Below, in pieces: positions 34,920-46,626 of a stretch of 64,000 bases of DNA. Position numbers and translations under genes: made by a program. Source of the stretch: Chinchilla lanigera (taxonomy: Eukaryota; Chordata; Mammalia; Rodentia; Chinchillidae); NCBI RefSeq assembly GCF_000276665.1, contig NW_004955466.1, positions 11,487,238 through 11,551,237 on the forward strand. The letters run 5' to 3'. The notes under the pieces are model-generated. The model was not told the DNA's origin and made no database searches. It was given only the letters and a program-made list of their open reading frames with translations. How positions within the stretch are numbered: the stretch's first letter is position 1; each line of letters opens with the position of its first letter.

Positions 34920-35036
34920 TGAGGAAGAGTCTTGAAACATACAAGTTCAGGAAGATTCCTTTGGTTTTCTACTTTCCTGGTGTGGAACTGTTTCACTTCC
35001 ATGAATAGCAGCAAAACTTAAAACAAGGAAGGCCAG

Positions 35037-35406
35037 TGTCTTAGTTACTTTTCTCATTGCAGGGACAAAATACTAGACCCCAAAGGTAAAAAAGGAAAGG
35101 TTTATTTAGCTTACAGTTCATGGGGGTTTCAGTTCATCTTTGGCTGGTTCCAAGACAGGGTGGCACATGGCAGAGGACCAACAGTTCATTGCTGCAGAAG
35201 ACAGCAAAAGCAACAAGAGAGAGAGACAAGCCTCTCTCTGTCCCTTATGTTGTATGCATACTACTCACCCTAGGGTGTGTGCAGTGCTCATATCCTTAAT
35301 CTCAGCATTGGACCATGAATCAATCACAAACTCTACATCCAGCCACCTCTGAAAAGCCCTATGACTGCCTGAGGTTTTGGGGGACATCTAGACACAAATC
35401 ATAACA
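35037..35406 (-). repeat. MaLR-type LTR, copy B
   Basis: The plus strand begins tgtcttagttacttttctc and ends gacacaaatcataaca; the reverse complement therefore starts tgttatgatttgtgtctaga, as at 18491. Complete at 370 bp. Same orientation as copy A, about 600 bp beyond it. Flanks gccag/atcag do not form a convincing target duplication. Confidence 0.88.
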
Positions 35407-36726
35407 ATCAGTGTGCCCAGTCAGGGACTGAGGTCTCCAGTGCTTACCCATCTTGTCTGAAGTCTCACCACTGGTAAGCACAGTCAGGATGAACTCTGGG
35501 TGATCTAGTCCCAGAGCTTGGGCATTGAACCCCCATATTAAGTCTTCTGCAGATGGAAGTGTATATAGTGGAAGGTTGTATCTCAGTTTCAACTATCATA
35601 TTTACATACACTCAGGAAAAATTAATCATTAATGACAAATTACAATTGGTATCGTAGCCTGATTCTATCTACCTCCTCAAAATAAGGCCAAAATGTTTTG
35701 GCAATAAAGTATCTTCATGAAGGACCAGATTTACTATAAAAATAAAGAAGTAGGTCCGAGAATCCTGCTGACGGAGAATGAAGTAGTGAGTGGTTGTACA
35801 CAGTGCAGTAAGTTGATACCTCCTCATTTGATCTGAAGCACCAAGAGGCAGGCCCGGAAGAGACACGAGACATGAGGAGCCATGTGCCTGCCCAGCTATG
35901 CCCACACCTGCCTGCTTGGAAGGGACACGTCTTTGAGAAAGTTCCCCAGATACGAGAGAAACCGACACTCAATTAGCAAAATAGGCTCATTTAAAACGGC
36001 AGACAAAACAGGATTTGCAAAGTATGTTGGCTGGCAAGCAGGTGCAGGCCACCGCCTTCAACAAGCAGATCAAGCACGTGGAAGTGATTTGTACTGGAAG
36101 TAGCACCCCAGCACAACAACTAACACAAGAGTATGGAGCAGACTAAAAATCATCATGACAAAGAGCAGCACCCCTGCATTCCCGGTTCACCGCTGGCCTG
36201 ACACCTAGGCCACAGGTGCATTTGGAAGCAATGCTTCAGCAGCTATGGGGGCCTCCGTGGTGACCAGACTCCTGGCCTTCGCACCCTGTGTGACCCCCTC
36301 CCGTGTCTGTATGATCAGTAGAATATGTCACTGTGAGATCAAGTTACGACAGACAGCATCTTTGTTGCTTGTGCTTCCTATCAGGGTGTTGGCTGTACTG
36401 AAAGCCATGCCAGGGAGGAGCCTTTGCCAGCTCAGTGAGTAGCCAAAAAGCTGACCCTCAGCTCAGTCCCACCTTCACTTGCTTGGACTGCAGCCTCCTA
36501 AGAGGCCTGGAGCCAGAATCACCAAGTTAGGCCACTCCCAGATTCTTACCTCAGAAACTGTGGAATCATAAATATTTGTAGTTGCGAGTTGTATGTCTGG
36601 ATCATTTGTAAGGCAGCAATAGAGACCTGGTACCTGCACTTGGTTGAAACTTGCTGGTCTGCATCATTCAGTTTCTTCTACACTATATATGGGCTCAGAC
36701 AATAGTTTCACCAAAAATTAAAGCAG

Positions 36727-36848
36727 GTCAGGTGTAGAGGCTGAGGCAGGAGGATTGCCACTAGTTCAAAGCCAGCTGTAGCTATGTAGTTAGTACAAGG
36801 CCAGCCTGAACACATAACAGGCCCTGCCTCAAAAATAAAACAAAGCAA
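36727..36848 (+). repeat. B1 SINE, 5'-shortened
   Basis: agaggctgaggcaggaggat, then aaagccagctgtagctatgt, then a second similar unit (caaggccagcctgaacac) and an A-rich tail. The repeated gccagc... block is the internal duplication seen in other B1 copies here. Confidence 0.8.
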
Positions 36849-37499
36849 CAACAAAAGAGTAAGCTGGGCAGACCAGTCCTACCACAAAGTGAGACTTACA
36901 GAACCCTAGAGTAGCCACTTTAGCTCTTCATTTCTACAAACTCAAGTCCATGCAGGAAAATGATTTGTTCGTGGTCACCCATCAATGTCATAATCCCTAC
37001 CCTTTCAGGCACTTCCAGATCTATCTAAGGTTTCTGGGGCACACAGCTAACCAGGCTGAAGGGGTGGCCTGGGCCAGAATCAAACGCAATTTCTTACTGG
37101 GTGGCCTCGTTATTTACCTCCTATGAGGCATCAATCCTGCATGTGCTTCATGCCTGACAAATTATATTCTCAAGCCCTAGCATTGTCAGAACATATTTTA
37201 TTAGAGTGTTTTTCCAACTCAACCCAGGGAAGTCAGATATATGACCCAATATCACTGATTTTTTGGTTCCACTTCCATGTCTTATGGACTTTTTAATGTG
37301 GTGTTGGCTATGCAACAAGCTTAAGTCAGTAAGTGATAATAAATCAGTGAGAATCAGTCCCAACCCTACTGATGACTGGGGGCAGCCTCCCAAAGGACTT
37401 GAGTCCAGACATGAGGCTGGTAGCCTGCAGGAAGAAACACAAGGTCTATGGGTCTGGAGGTGAATGTGTCCTACCTGACTAGGGCCCTAAATGCTAAAG

Positions 37500-37669
37500 C
37501 TGTGATTCTCAAACTTCAGCAAGCATCAGAACTGCCCCTCCCAAGAAATTAAAAGAGTTCTCCGGGTCCCATTTCCCCAGGCTTTAAGTATATCCAGAAC
37601 AGGGTCTAATAACCTACCTTCTGACAAGTCCCCAGCTAAGAATGGCCACACATTGGGAACCCTCCTCTG
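37500..37669 (+). mobile_element. MER5A-type hAT relic
   Basis: The block starts ctgtgattctcaaacttcag, close to the MER5A start (cagtggttctcaaact), and ends cacattgggaaccctcctctg, close to the reverse of that end. The middle (gtcccatttccccaggcttt) fits the same family. An ancient nonautonomous Charlie-related element. Confidence 0.8.
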
Positions 37670-37752
37670 AGGCTGAGGTCTAAGGTCACAACCTCAAGAG
37701 CCTTCGAAAGCCAGCACTGTCAGGAAGAACAGGTGTAACACGAAGGGGCAGT

Positions 37753-37922
37753 GACTTATGGAACTTTGACAGTAAAGAGGTATCTAAGTATTGAACAGAA
37801 AATCTATGGATCAGGTAGGGTCCCCACAGGTAACTCATGATACAAAGGGGATGATGGAATGGGGTTGACTATTTGCAAATGGTAAAGCAGGGAGTCATGT
37901 CTGCTCTTAGATGTGAAGCAGC
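37753..37922 (+). repeat. Long inverted repeat, left arm
   Basis: The reverse complement of 38519-38691 matches this arm over about 170 bp with nine mismatches and one 3-base indel (about 95%). A 60-bp block, 37801-37860 against 38640-38581, is identical. The arms are separated by 596 bp. No repeat family, gene or RNA is recognised in the arm. A transcript over both arms could fold into a long hairpin. Confidence 0.9.
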
Positions 37923-38518
37923 TGCAAAGCGCATCCACGATTTAAAAACCATTCAAAACAACAGTACTATTTTAAAAATAGTGCAGGCAGGCAGAAGTCT
38001 GGCCCCTTGGGTCAGGTTTTTGTAGCCATGATTTAGTCCAACAGCGACAAATACATTCTTGCAAAAAACATAGACATGTAAGTCATATTAGAGCTCTAGA
38101 ACTTGCATTCAGCCTTCCACCTTCTCCCCATTTCTGAGACTTTACAGATCGCCATTATGGCATTTTACTCTCCATCCCATCAGAAGCAAGCTGACCTTGT
38201 CCCCGGGGAGCTGTGATTTGAACACCTTCTGAAAGATTCCCGGCAAGTTCAGCAGGCCTCAGGAGTCCCTCCACACCCACTCTTCATCCCTTCCTCCCTC
38301 TGGGTCCCCCAAAGCTGACCTCTGAGGACTGAGTGACCTGGGCTCCCCTGCCTTCCACTTTCTTCTTGAGATCAGCCAGTGAGAGGCACTGCTAGGAAGC
38401 TGGAGGTAGGTGGAGAGAAGGTCCAGCTGGCACCACAGTTGGCAGTGCATGCCAGTCAGAGGCCACACTCCCTTTGTGAATCACTGTCCCTTTTTCCTAG
38501 AAACCACTCCTTTTCCTG

Positions 38519-38691
38519 GCTGCTTCACATCTAAGAGCAGAAATGACTCCTTGCTTTACCATTTGCAGCTAGTCAACTCCATTCCATCATCCCCTTTGTA
38601 TCATGAGTTACCTGTGGGGACCCTACCTGATCCATAGATTTTCTGTTCAACACGTAGAATACACCTCTTTAGTGTCAAAGTTCCATAAGTC
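38519..38691 (-). repeat. Long inverted repeat, right arm
   Basis: Partner of 37753-37922, in the opposite orientation. Homology stops at gc on the inner side (38519), where the two arms diverge at once, and near tgactt on the outer side. The 75- and 87-codon frames overlapping it are not supported as genes. Confidence 0.9.
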
Positions 38692-40110
38692 AGTTGAACA
38701 GCAGCAGAACATCTTACACCATATTGTCCTTTGGTACAAACGAACATTAAATGTTGATTACAGAGTTAGCATTTTTGTCCAAGTACTGATCATTACTCCA
38801 ATTCTAAAGTCCAAGTTCAAGTTATTCAGAAGGAAGCCAGGCAAGCACAGGACTGGCTTTCCCTAGAAGGATCCTCCCAGGAAGCCACACAATTTTTTGT
38901 TCTTATTCTTGAGGCACTCTTGGCTCAGTAGATTAGGAATGGGAACCTCTGAGAAAAAGACTTGTCCTGACAGTGAGGGAGCACCAAGCCAGGATGAAGT
39001 CACATACATCTCATATCTTGATGCAATTGCTTAGGTTTATCCAGTTTCTCGGTGTCACATTTGGGACAAGCATCGACCTTTCAGTTCCACAGGGTTCTGC
39101 CAATGGAAGGAGCCCCAGGTAATTACAGACAGAATCTGATGATCTCCACACATTGGTCTGCCGGCAGAAGCAGGCTGCAGACCCCTGGTAGAAATGACCA
39201 GTTAGTACCACTTCTTAGTCCATGACGAAAAAGCAAACAAAAAACCCCAAACTGTTCTGGGCCACCACAATGAAGTGATTACAACTGGCAGATTACACGC
39301 AGTGCACAAGCCATAAGCATGTTTCAGTGGACCCAAGTCATGTGTTTGTTTTTTGAATTAGTTACCAATATTCAATATTTGGAAGATTTCATACAAAAGT
39401 CCAGCTATTCAGCTTTCAATGAGAAAAGCTCCCATAGTAGTACCACGCTGCACATAGAGTAAAACACTTGAGAGGCCCTGATGGAACTATTAATGGCTAT
39501 AAACTAATAAGAGAATGAGGAAGATTCACTTTGCCCATCACTTGGAGACATTCACTAATAGATGAGTTTCTGTGGATGGCCAGGTAGCTGCTAGAGATGG
39601 ATGTATAGAGAACACATACTTAGATCAGCTCAAGGTTCCGTGAGTGCATTACTTGGTTTCAAAATTTCTAAGAGTGACTGCACCCAAGGGCATTATCTTT
39701 GCTTTTACCATGGAAATATCCACTTATCCATGGATACCAAATGCTGGGCAACTCAATTCCGAATCAAAACCACACTTCCCTCCCTGACTGGCAATAACTG
39801 AGAGAGCTACTGGGAGACGCTGCCGTGAAGACCTGGCTTACTGGTTTCCGGGCCTGTCCCCGTAACTGAAGATACTAGGCCATAGTGACAGGTGAGACTC
39901 CAGGCTTGAGATCAGCTTAACCAAGCAATGAGAATAAGAAGAGACACTGGCTTGTTTCCCAGCTTCCCAAGAAGGTGAACAGGTGGGGGCTGTATGTTCC
40001 CCATTCTAATGTAGGCCAAAAAATTTAATATCATGTTTCCACACCAGAGTGGGTTCAAACCAGTCCAGACACCGTCTTGCTTTCTCTCCTTTCTTATCAA
40101 TGTCACACTT

Positions 40111-40229
40111 GCGCGCGCACACACACACACACATTCATACTCATACCCAACCACCACCACCACCACCTTAAAGACCAGGGAGCAGCTGAGGTTTAGAGAA
40201 AACAAAACAAAACAAAACAAAACAAAACA
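40111..40229. repeat. Microsatellite cluster
   Basis: Within 120 bp: (GC)n/(CA)n at 40111-40133, (CCA)n at 40150-40167 and (AAAAC)n at 40199-40229. The GC run passes into CA, a Z-DNA-forming alternating purine-pyrimidine tract. Confidence 0.95.
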
Positions 40230-40399
40230 TTTGCTTGAGTGGAAAACATGCCATTTCCCAATTCCAGGCCTCTAGATAACCTACTGAGACCCATCTCATC
40301 ATCCCTAACATGTGCATGGTGGTCACCGTGCACCCTAACTTCAGATTTTGAACAACAGTGACAATACTGAATACTGTGCAAGGCTCGTAACTGTGAGCC

Positions 40400-40580
40400 A
40401 GGTGCATGTGGCATTTTCCTTAAATATCTTCCTTTAATCCTCTTGACACTTCCATGAGACAAGTACTGTAATTATTTCTGTCTTAAGGCTGAGGTAGGTG
40501 GAACTCAGGAATATTAAACAGGATTTCAAGGGCACTTGGACAGTGAGTGGAAGAGCCAGGATTCAAAGCTGATTTCTCTA
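40400..40580 (-). repeat. MIR SINE
   Basis: cctttaatcctcttgacact, then acttccatgagacaagtact and tgagtggaagagccaggatt match the minus-strand MIR core. Confidence 0.7.
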
Positions 40581-41412
40581 ATCCAGACCCAGAGTGACTG
40601 GATATAATCGACTCATCTCTTAGTTGTCGTGGGGAAGGCACTGTGGCATGTGCAGCAGAAACTGCGGCATGGTGGGTAAGCAGTTTCTTCACCAGCAGAC
40701 TGTGAGCACGTGTGAGCGGAGAGACTCGGAATTTGAATTGGGGTGTGTGTGTCCACTTGGTGAAGGCAGGGTTTGCAAGACCGTACAAAAATACCCTTCA
40801 CAGTGTCTGTCCCCAGGAAGACAGAGTCTACAAACAATAAGCGACAGTGTGGAAAATCCTAGGAAGGCCAATTACATGGAGTGGTCTGGGGCGAGAACTC
40901 CAGCTATGAATTCATCCATGGGAGAAAATCAAGTAGGGGTAACTTTTGATTTAGGTCTTTTGAGAACAGAAGACTAGAACAAATTAAAGCAAGTACCCAC
41001 GCCCCCATGACCACTCACAGATGTGCACCTGCTCCCTTGTGTTTATAGAGGAGTGTGAGGAGAGAGGAGAGGTGTGGGTAGGGATTACTGCAAAATCGCA
41101 CTGTGCCTCCTGTCCAAGTGGCTTTTAAACAGAGTCAAAACTGAGAGCATCTTACAGAACATTTTATTGTCACCTAGGTGAAGGAATCAGGCCTCATTCT
41201 GCTTTTCCCTCATGAAGAACAAGCAAATCCAGGGATGTGTTCTGTAGTCTTCCCCGACTTCCCCTAATTCATATTGCATATTTTCTAACCCCAGAGAGAC
41301 TGCAATGTGGCAGAAGCTGCAGTGGACACTGGGTACAGCTGGTGACGTATCCATTCCCCTAAGGACACCGCATGCCCATTCTCTAGCCCTGTGACTTTCA
41401 AGGTTTGCTTCT

Positions 41413-41717
41413 TTTTTTTTTTTTTTTTTACAGAAAAAAAGTAAAGCAAAATTTCATAACAAAGTAATAAGAAAAGAACAATAGTTAGTACATTGAGTAT
41501 TGTTATCATTAGTTAATCAGCTTATAAGATATGGGCTTATAAAATTCTCCAAATGGTATTAGCACAAACCTTTCTGTTCAATGAACTAAGAGAAACTAGT
41601 AGTGTAACTATTTTGTATTTTGTTCCTTTTCCCTTTCCCTTTCCTTCTCTTTCCCCTATCCTGGTTCCTTTTTTCTTTTGAACAATTTCTTCCCATTTCA
41701 CAATATCTAGTGTGCAT
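41413..41717 (-). mobile_element. 5'-truncated L1 insertion, 3' UTR only
   Basis: A T-rich tract (poly(A) tail) is followed by sequence matching 57560-57750 (actattttgtattttgttcc and cctttcccctatcc-like runs). A perfect 13-bp target duplication, aaggtttgcttct, lies at 41400-41412 and 41718-41730. The insertion is about 305 bp. Retrotransposition by L1 enzymes and heavy 5' truncation are implied. Confidence 0.95.
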
Positions 41718-42002
41718 AAGGTTTGCTTCTAAGCCCTGCAGCAGCCTCACCCGACAAAGAACTGCCCTCCTCCGCCGGCCCCATGCTGCCAGGCCATGGT
41801 GCGAAGGGTCAAGTGGACTCACAAATGCCCGGCATCTGCTACAAAGAGGATGGGGCCGCAGGCAGTGCTCCCAAGCTCCTCTGCAAATCAGACTGAGCTC
41901 AGGCTGAGCGGGAGGCACCACTTGAAGCAGTATCGTTTGTTGGGTTCTAGCACTTCCCAGTCCTGTTTCCCTTGCTTCTAGGAGCATTTTCTTCCTTTTT
42001 TG

Positions 42003-42181
42003 GAGTGGGGTTCTGAGACTGAACCCAGGGCCTCACACTGAGCTGCATACCCAGCCCCTTGTGAAATTTTTTAAAGACAGGCTCTCACTAAGTTGCTCAG
42101 GCTGAACTCACACTTGTGATTTTCCTGCCTTAGCCTCCCGAGTAGCTGGGATTACAGGTATGCATCACTGCCTCCAGCTAA
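42003..42181 (-). repeat. B1-dID dimeric SINE
   Basis: An ID half (actgaacccagggcctcaca) precedes a B1 half (aagacaggctctcactaagt, cctcccgagtagctgggatt) on the plus strand, so the element is on the minus strand. Confidence 0.88.
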
Positions 42182-43529
42182 GAGCATTTCCTTAATAAAC
42201 CACTGACATGCAAATCCTTCACTCAGTATCTTCCTGAGAGAATTCAATTTAAGAGGAAAAAGTAATGAAAAGAATCCTCCATGGCTTCACTCACATGATG
42301 TTCAGCTGCATTTTATAGCTCGGGGTTCTACTTTGCCCACAGGACGCATCTAGAACATTCTCTGAAGTGAACATCCTCACTCCTGAGGCCACACACTTCT
42401 TCCTGAGGGCCGTGCTACCTGTTTATCTGTCACCCCTGCCACCACGTTGTGGCTCCTGCTGCTCAGCCAGGCTCCAAGGACAAAGATTCTGCAAACATTC
42501 TACTCTGCCCTGGGCAGGAGCTCTTTAACCCAGCTCTGGTACCCAAAATTGAAAGTGAAAAATCAAGAAGTATAACAAGAACAGTGATCTCAACAAGAAG
42601 TATGGAGGGAACGTCATGATGTCAGCTCCACCCAAGACTTGTGGCGTGATGACCTCCACCCCACACACATGCTCGTGGCTTATTGTGGAGGAAAAATGCA
42701 AGTGCCTGGCACTTTCCCCTACTAAGCTCACAAAGATATACTATTGGGTCCTGTGAAACATCTTAAATCAGGACAATAGTAATATAACTTCTAATTGTGA
42801 AATGATTTTCTCTTAAAAAGTGAGAGCTTTTTCCAGTTATTGAGGTAGCAAAACAAGGCCCAACCTTTCCCTTTTCTCTCTGATAGCCACGATCCTAGTC
42901 AGCCCTCGAGCTCCTCCCCTCCTCTGACCAGAGAGCACTGCCAGGGACCACTGCCACATCCCCCTGCCTCCTCCCTGCTACCTCAGCAGCTGCCGCTGCT
43001 CTCTCCTGCAGGCCTAAGAAGAGCTGCTATTGCTCCGCAGTTGGATCTTTCTATGGCAAGAAAAACTACAAAAGGAAGATTTTATTTTTTTCAGCCTAGA
43101 GTTGGAATACCATCATTGAGTTAGGATAGAGAAGCAGGCGCCCTGAGAAGTCTGAATCCACTCACGAGCAGCAGACTTTTCAGGACACTGCTCCCTCATA
43201 CCAAACAGTCTTCACAACTTCAACGCACTAATTCAAAATGTTTTTGAAGGAAAAATTGAAAATCCTCTTTAAACATCCTTTTAAGAAAAGATAGCCAAGT
43301 ATTTTACCTGAGTCAGCAATTTATTGCATGAACTTCTTTAATCTTCAGCAATTTATTTCATCCTGTTTAATCCTGTTAATCTTTACATAATTCAAATATT
43401 ATGTAACTCATAGTTATGAATTATATAAATATTTTGAATCTTACTTCAGTATATCCCTCTATTGTACAACACAGATCAATTCATGAAGCATGAACAATAC
43501 AATGGGAAACATTAGAGAATTATTCAGTA

Positions 43530-43685
43530 AGGTTTTTTTTTTTTATCTGAGACAGGGTCTCCCCATGCAGTTCAGGCTGCCTTTGAGCTCACTTTGTAGC
43601 CCAGATTGGTCTCGAATGCCCAATGATCCTCCTGCCTCAGTCTTCCCAGTGTAGGGATTACAGGCATGCACCATTGCACCCGGCA
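43530..43685 (-). repeat. B1 SINE with internal duplication
   Basis: A T-rich tract, then gagacagggtctccccatgc and gcctttgagctcactttgta (repeated unit). Reverse complement starts gccgggtgcaatggtgcatg. A 14-bp target duplication with one difference, agaattattcagta (43516-43529) and agaattattcaata (43686-43699), brackets it. Confidence 0.95.
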
Positions 43686-43799
43686 AGAATTATTCAATAG
43701 GAACCAAACAAAATGAGAATGAAATGCTATAGTGACTGCGATGCTGGAGCGCATGAATGTGAATAGTATGGTGTTAAGCTTAGGGGAATGGAATGACCA

Positions 43800-43970
43800 C
43801 AGGTTTGGGATGAAAGAATTTACAGCCTGATTCCCTGCTCCAACACTGTGGAGCTGTGTGACTTTGAGAAACTTACTTCACCTCTATGAGCCACATGCCT
43901 AGGTCTATGAAATGAGGCTAATAACACCTTTCATGGCTGGGGTCAGAATGTAGATTAAAGGGAATGTATA
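43800..43970 (+). repeat. MIR SINE
   Basis: tggagctgtgtgactttgag, then ttacttcacctctatgagcc and ctatgaaatgaggctaataa. Clear MIR core and 3' order. Confidence 0.88.
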
Positions 43971-44049
43971 TGTAACAAGACAGAACAACATTTTGGACAT
44001 TTGGGGATCAGCCTAATTCCTACCCCACTGTATTCTTTTTACCAGTAGG

Positions 44050-45560
44050 AGCAGGTAAAGGGTTGGATAACCCTTCTCAAAGAAATTATGGAGGGCCAAG
44101 AAGAGAGGTTGGTGGTATTAGGAATATTTTTAAAGGAGAATACAATTGGGGTGAAGGTAGTAAGAGGATTCTTAGAAGGGACACAGAAAAAAATAACCAC
44201 AAACAAAAAATTGACAGATTTCATCAAAATTAAGAACCTCTGCTCATTAAAGAACACTATTAAGGATGTCCCTAGGCAAGACATAGGGGAAAATTGTATG
44301 TAACCAACAACTGTTATTAATTGTACAATAAAACCTCAATAAACAACTCCCAAAACTTGGCAAAAAAAATTTTGATCAAAGACTTCATAAAGCAAGATAT
44401 ATAAATGGCCAATGAACTCTACAAATGCACTCATGTCATTTCTCATCAGAAGAACACAAATTACAATAAAAGAGTACTGCAACACCTGCCAGATTTACTT
44501 AAATAAAAAAGACATATTCCACCAAATGTTGATGAGGTTTATAGAGGTTATGAAACTCTCATACACACTGGTAGGTTATAAAGTGGCATGACCCTTTGGG
44601 AAAGGCTTGACAGTTTTTAAAAGAAAATTAAATGTGTGCCTCCCCCCAAAGCTAGCAACCCTATACCATGGCATACTCCCCACCCACAAAATGAAAACAT
44701 GTATTCATAAGAAGACTTAATCCAAAACTTTCATAGCAGCTTTATTCCTAATAGTTAAAAACCAGGTATGATCCAGAAATCCATGGGAGAATGGAGAAAT
44801 AATCTGTACTATGATGGAATAGTACTCAGGAGTAAGAGGAAAAGAATTCCTGATAAATGCAATAACAGGGCTGAATTGCAGACAAGTAGAAAGAAGCTAG
44901 AGTAGATACTATATGTCAAGAACTGAGAAGGCTCTGAACCTTTACCCTACTTGCAAGCTAACCAGTTAGCCTGCCACATTTTATGGATGCTGGGTGAAGA
45001 TATGGGACTCCTGAGTCAGAGACAAATGACTTTACTTTTCACAGCTATTAGCAGTAGCCAGAGGATCAGCATTTTCTTGGGCTGGTTTCCAAGCACAGAT
45101 CCCATCGAGTGACATGACACGGGTCCAGCAGCAGCTGCGCAGGCAGTGAGAATGTCTCTAAGCCCAGTCAGCCTGGTTCTTCCGTCGTGGGCAGTAAGCA
45201 CACCTGCTTTTTGCTCCCAAAGCAGTTTTCATTCCAAGGCTGCCCATTCTACAAACATCCTTGAAATAAGTTGGCATCAAAGGCCATTCGAGCCTCTGCT
45301 AGCAAGATATACAGAAACGTGAGCAATGGGAGAACTGCATTCCAGAGCTGTGTAATTTCACTTCCATGAAATTCCAGAGTGCTGAGGCATTTATACAGAA
45401 GAAAATTAAAACAATGCTTTTCTCTGGTTTGGTGGGGGGAGAGGGTCATGGCAGGGACCTGACAGTGCTTTACTTGTATACCAAACTACATGGGTTTGCA
45501 TATTTGTCAAAACTCAGTGAAAGTACAATTAAGATTTATGCATTTCATTTTTAGAAAATT
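44050..45560 (+). repeat. Old L1 LINE, ORF2 end and 3' UTR
   Basis: gacagatttcatcaaaatta, ttatgaaactctcatacaca, ttcatagcagctttattcct and catatttgtcaaaactcagt give the ORF2-to-3' UTR order of an old L1, plus strand. It is full of stops. Confidence 0.82.
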
Positions 45561-45599
45561 TTACATCAAGAGAAAAAATTGTAAATGAATATTGAACTA

Positions 45600-45850
45600 T
45601 AATTAATAATATGCATGCCAAAGTAATTAGAAGGAAAGTACATACTATCTATAATTTTTCTTGAAAAGCTCTGAAAGTGCTTTAATGGAGTGACAAAGGA
45701 TGAATAGATGTGTAGCTGCACATAAAGAACATGTAGTAAAATGTTCATGGTAGACTCTAGATGGTGTTGTGTGTATACTCATGCTCTGCATACATTTCTC
45801 TCGACTTTGCTGTTAAAGTAAGTGAAAGTCTAAGAATAAAACATTGATGA
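45600..45850 (+). repeat. Second L1 3' end fragment
   Basis: aaaatgttcatggtagactc and later aagtgaaagtctaagaataa resemble the 3' end of another old L1. Lower certainty than the neighbour. Confidence 0.45.
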
Positions 45851-46081
45851 ATATTAGGAGACGGTCTTTGAGAAACGATAAAAGATTATAGAGTTGACCA
45901 AGTAATGATTTTAAAAGAGCATTCACATCACAAAATGCACCCCCTGGGAAACCCATATCTGCACAAATGAAAGGGTGAATGACACACTGTGAAAATACAT
46001 GTAATACATCTGATCTTCAGGTTGTTTAAATTCAGCATTCTTATAAGCCGAAAAGGAAAAAATTAGTATCAATTTGCAATG

Positions 46082-46108
46082 GTCTATTCACAAGGGTTGT
46101 GAATAGAC
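46082..46108. repeat. Perfect 12-bp hairpin
   Basis: Arms gtctattcacaa and ttgtgaatagac are exact reverse complements around a 3-base ggg loop. No T-run follows, so it is not a bacterial-type terminator; a small foldback is all the sequence supports. Confidence 0.95.
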
Positions 46109-46254
46109 AATGCACATAATGAACATAAAGTTAATAACCAAAATAGCAAAATGTGCAGCATCATTAGTGAAAAAGATGCAAACTAAAACATTAAAAATGG
46201 TTTTTTTCTGTGTACTTGACAAAGACATTTTAAATGATTGTTCTTAGTGTTGCA

Positions 46255-46350
46255 GGGCTATGATGCTGACTCCATTGGTCAGACTGCGTGAGTTTGAGTC
46301 TCAACTCCTCCACTTGAGGTAAGTGACCTTGGATGGGTCTGTTTCTCAGT
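46255..46350 (+). repeat. MIR SINE fragment
   Basis: gtgagtttgagtctcaactc and aagtgaccttggatgggtct match the MIR 5' half and core. Confidence 0.7.
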
Positions 46351-46544
46351 ATTGGGCTGTAATAGTGTCCGTTACTTGAATGTGTTCCACGTGTCCCATG
46401 CAGAGAAGATGGCCACAGGCCAAACCCTCCACCCCACTCAGAGCCCGGTATTAGCAGGCCTCAATCATGGACTCAGTCACAGTGGAATGACTCTTCTATG
46501 ATGAAAAAGTGCTCCAGGTATCTTTCAGATAAATATATAACTAC

Positions 46545-46626
46545 CTTTTTTTTTGTACTGGGAATCAAACTTAGGACCCCTCCCTTGCCAGGCAGGCGCT
46601 GTGCCGCTGAGCAACATCCCTGGCCC
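46545..46626 (-). repeat. ID-type SINE
   Basis: gtactgggaatcaaacttag, then cttgccaggcaggcgctgtg and tgagcaacatcc. Shorter than neighbours, with a T tract at its 3' side on the minus strand. Confidence 0.88.

Noticed and set aside
41586..41987. 133-codon minus-strand frame
   Set aside because: Half of it lies within the L1 3' UTR insertion and a pyrimidine-rich run; the rest has no domain I can recognise.
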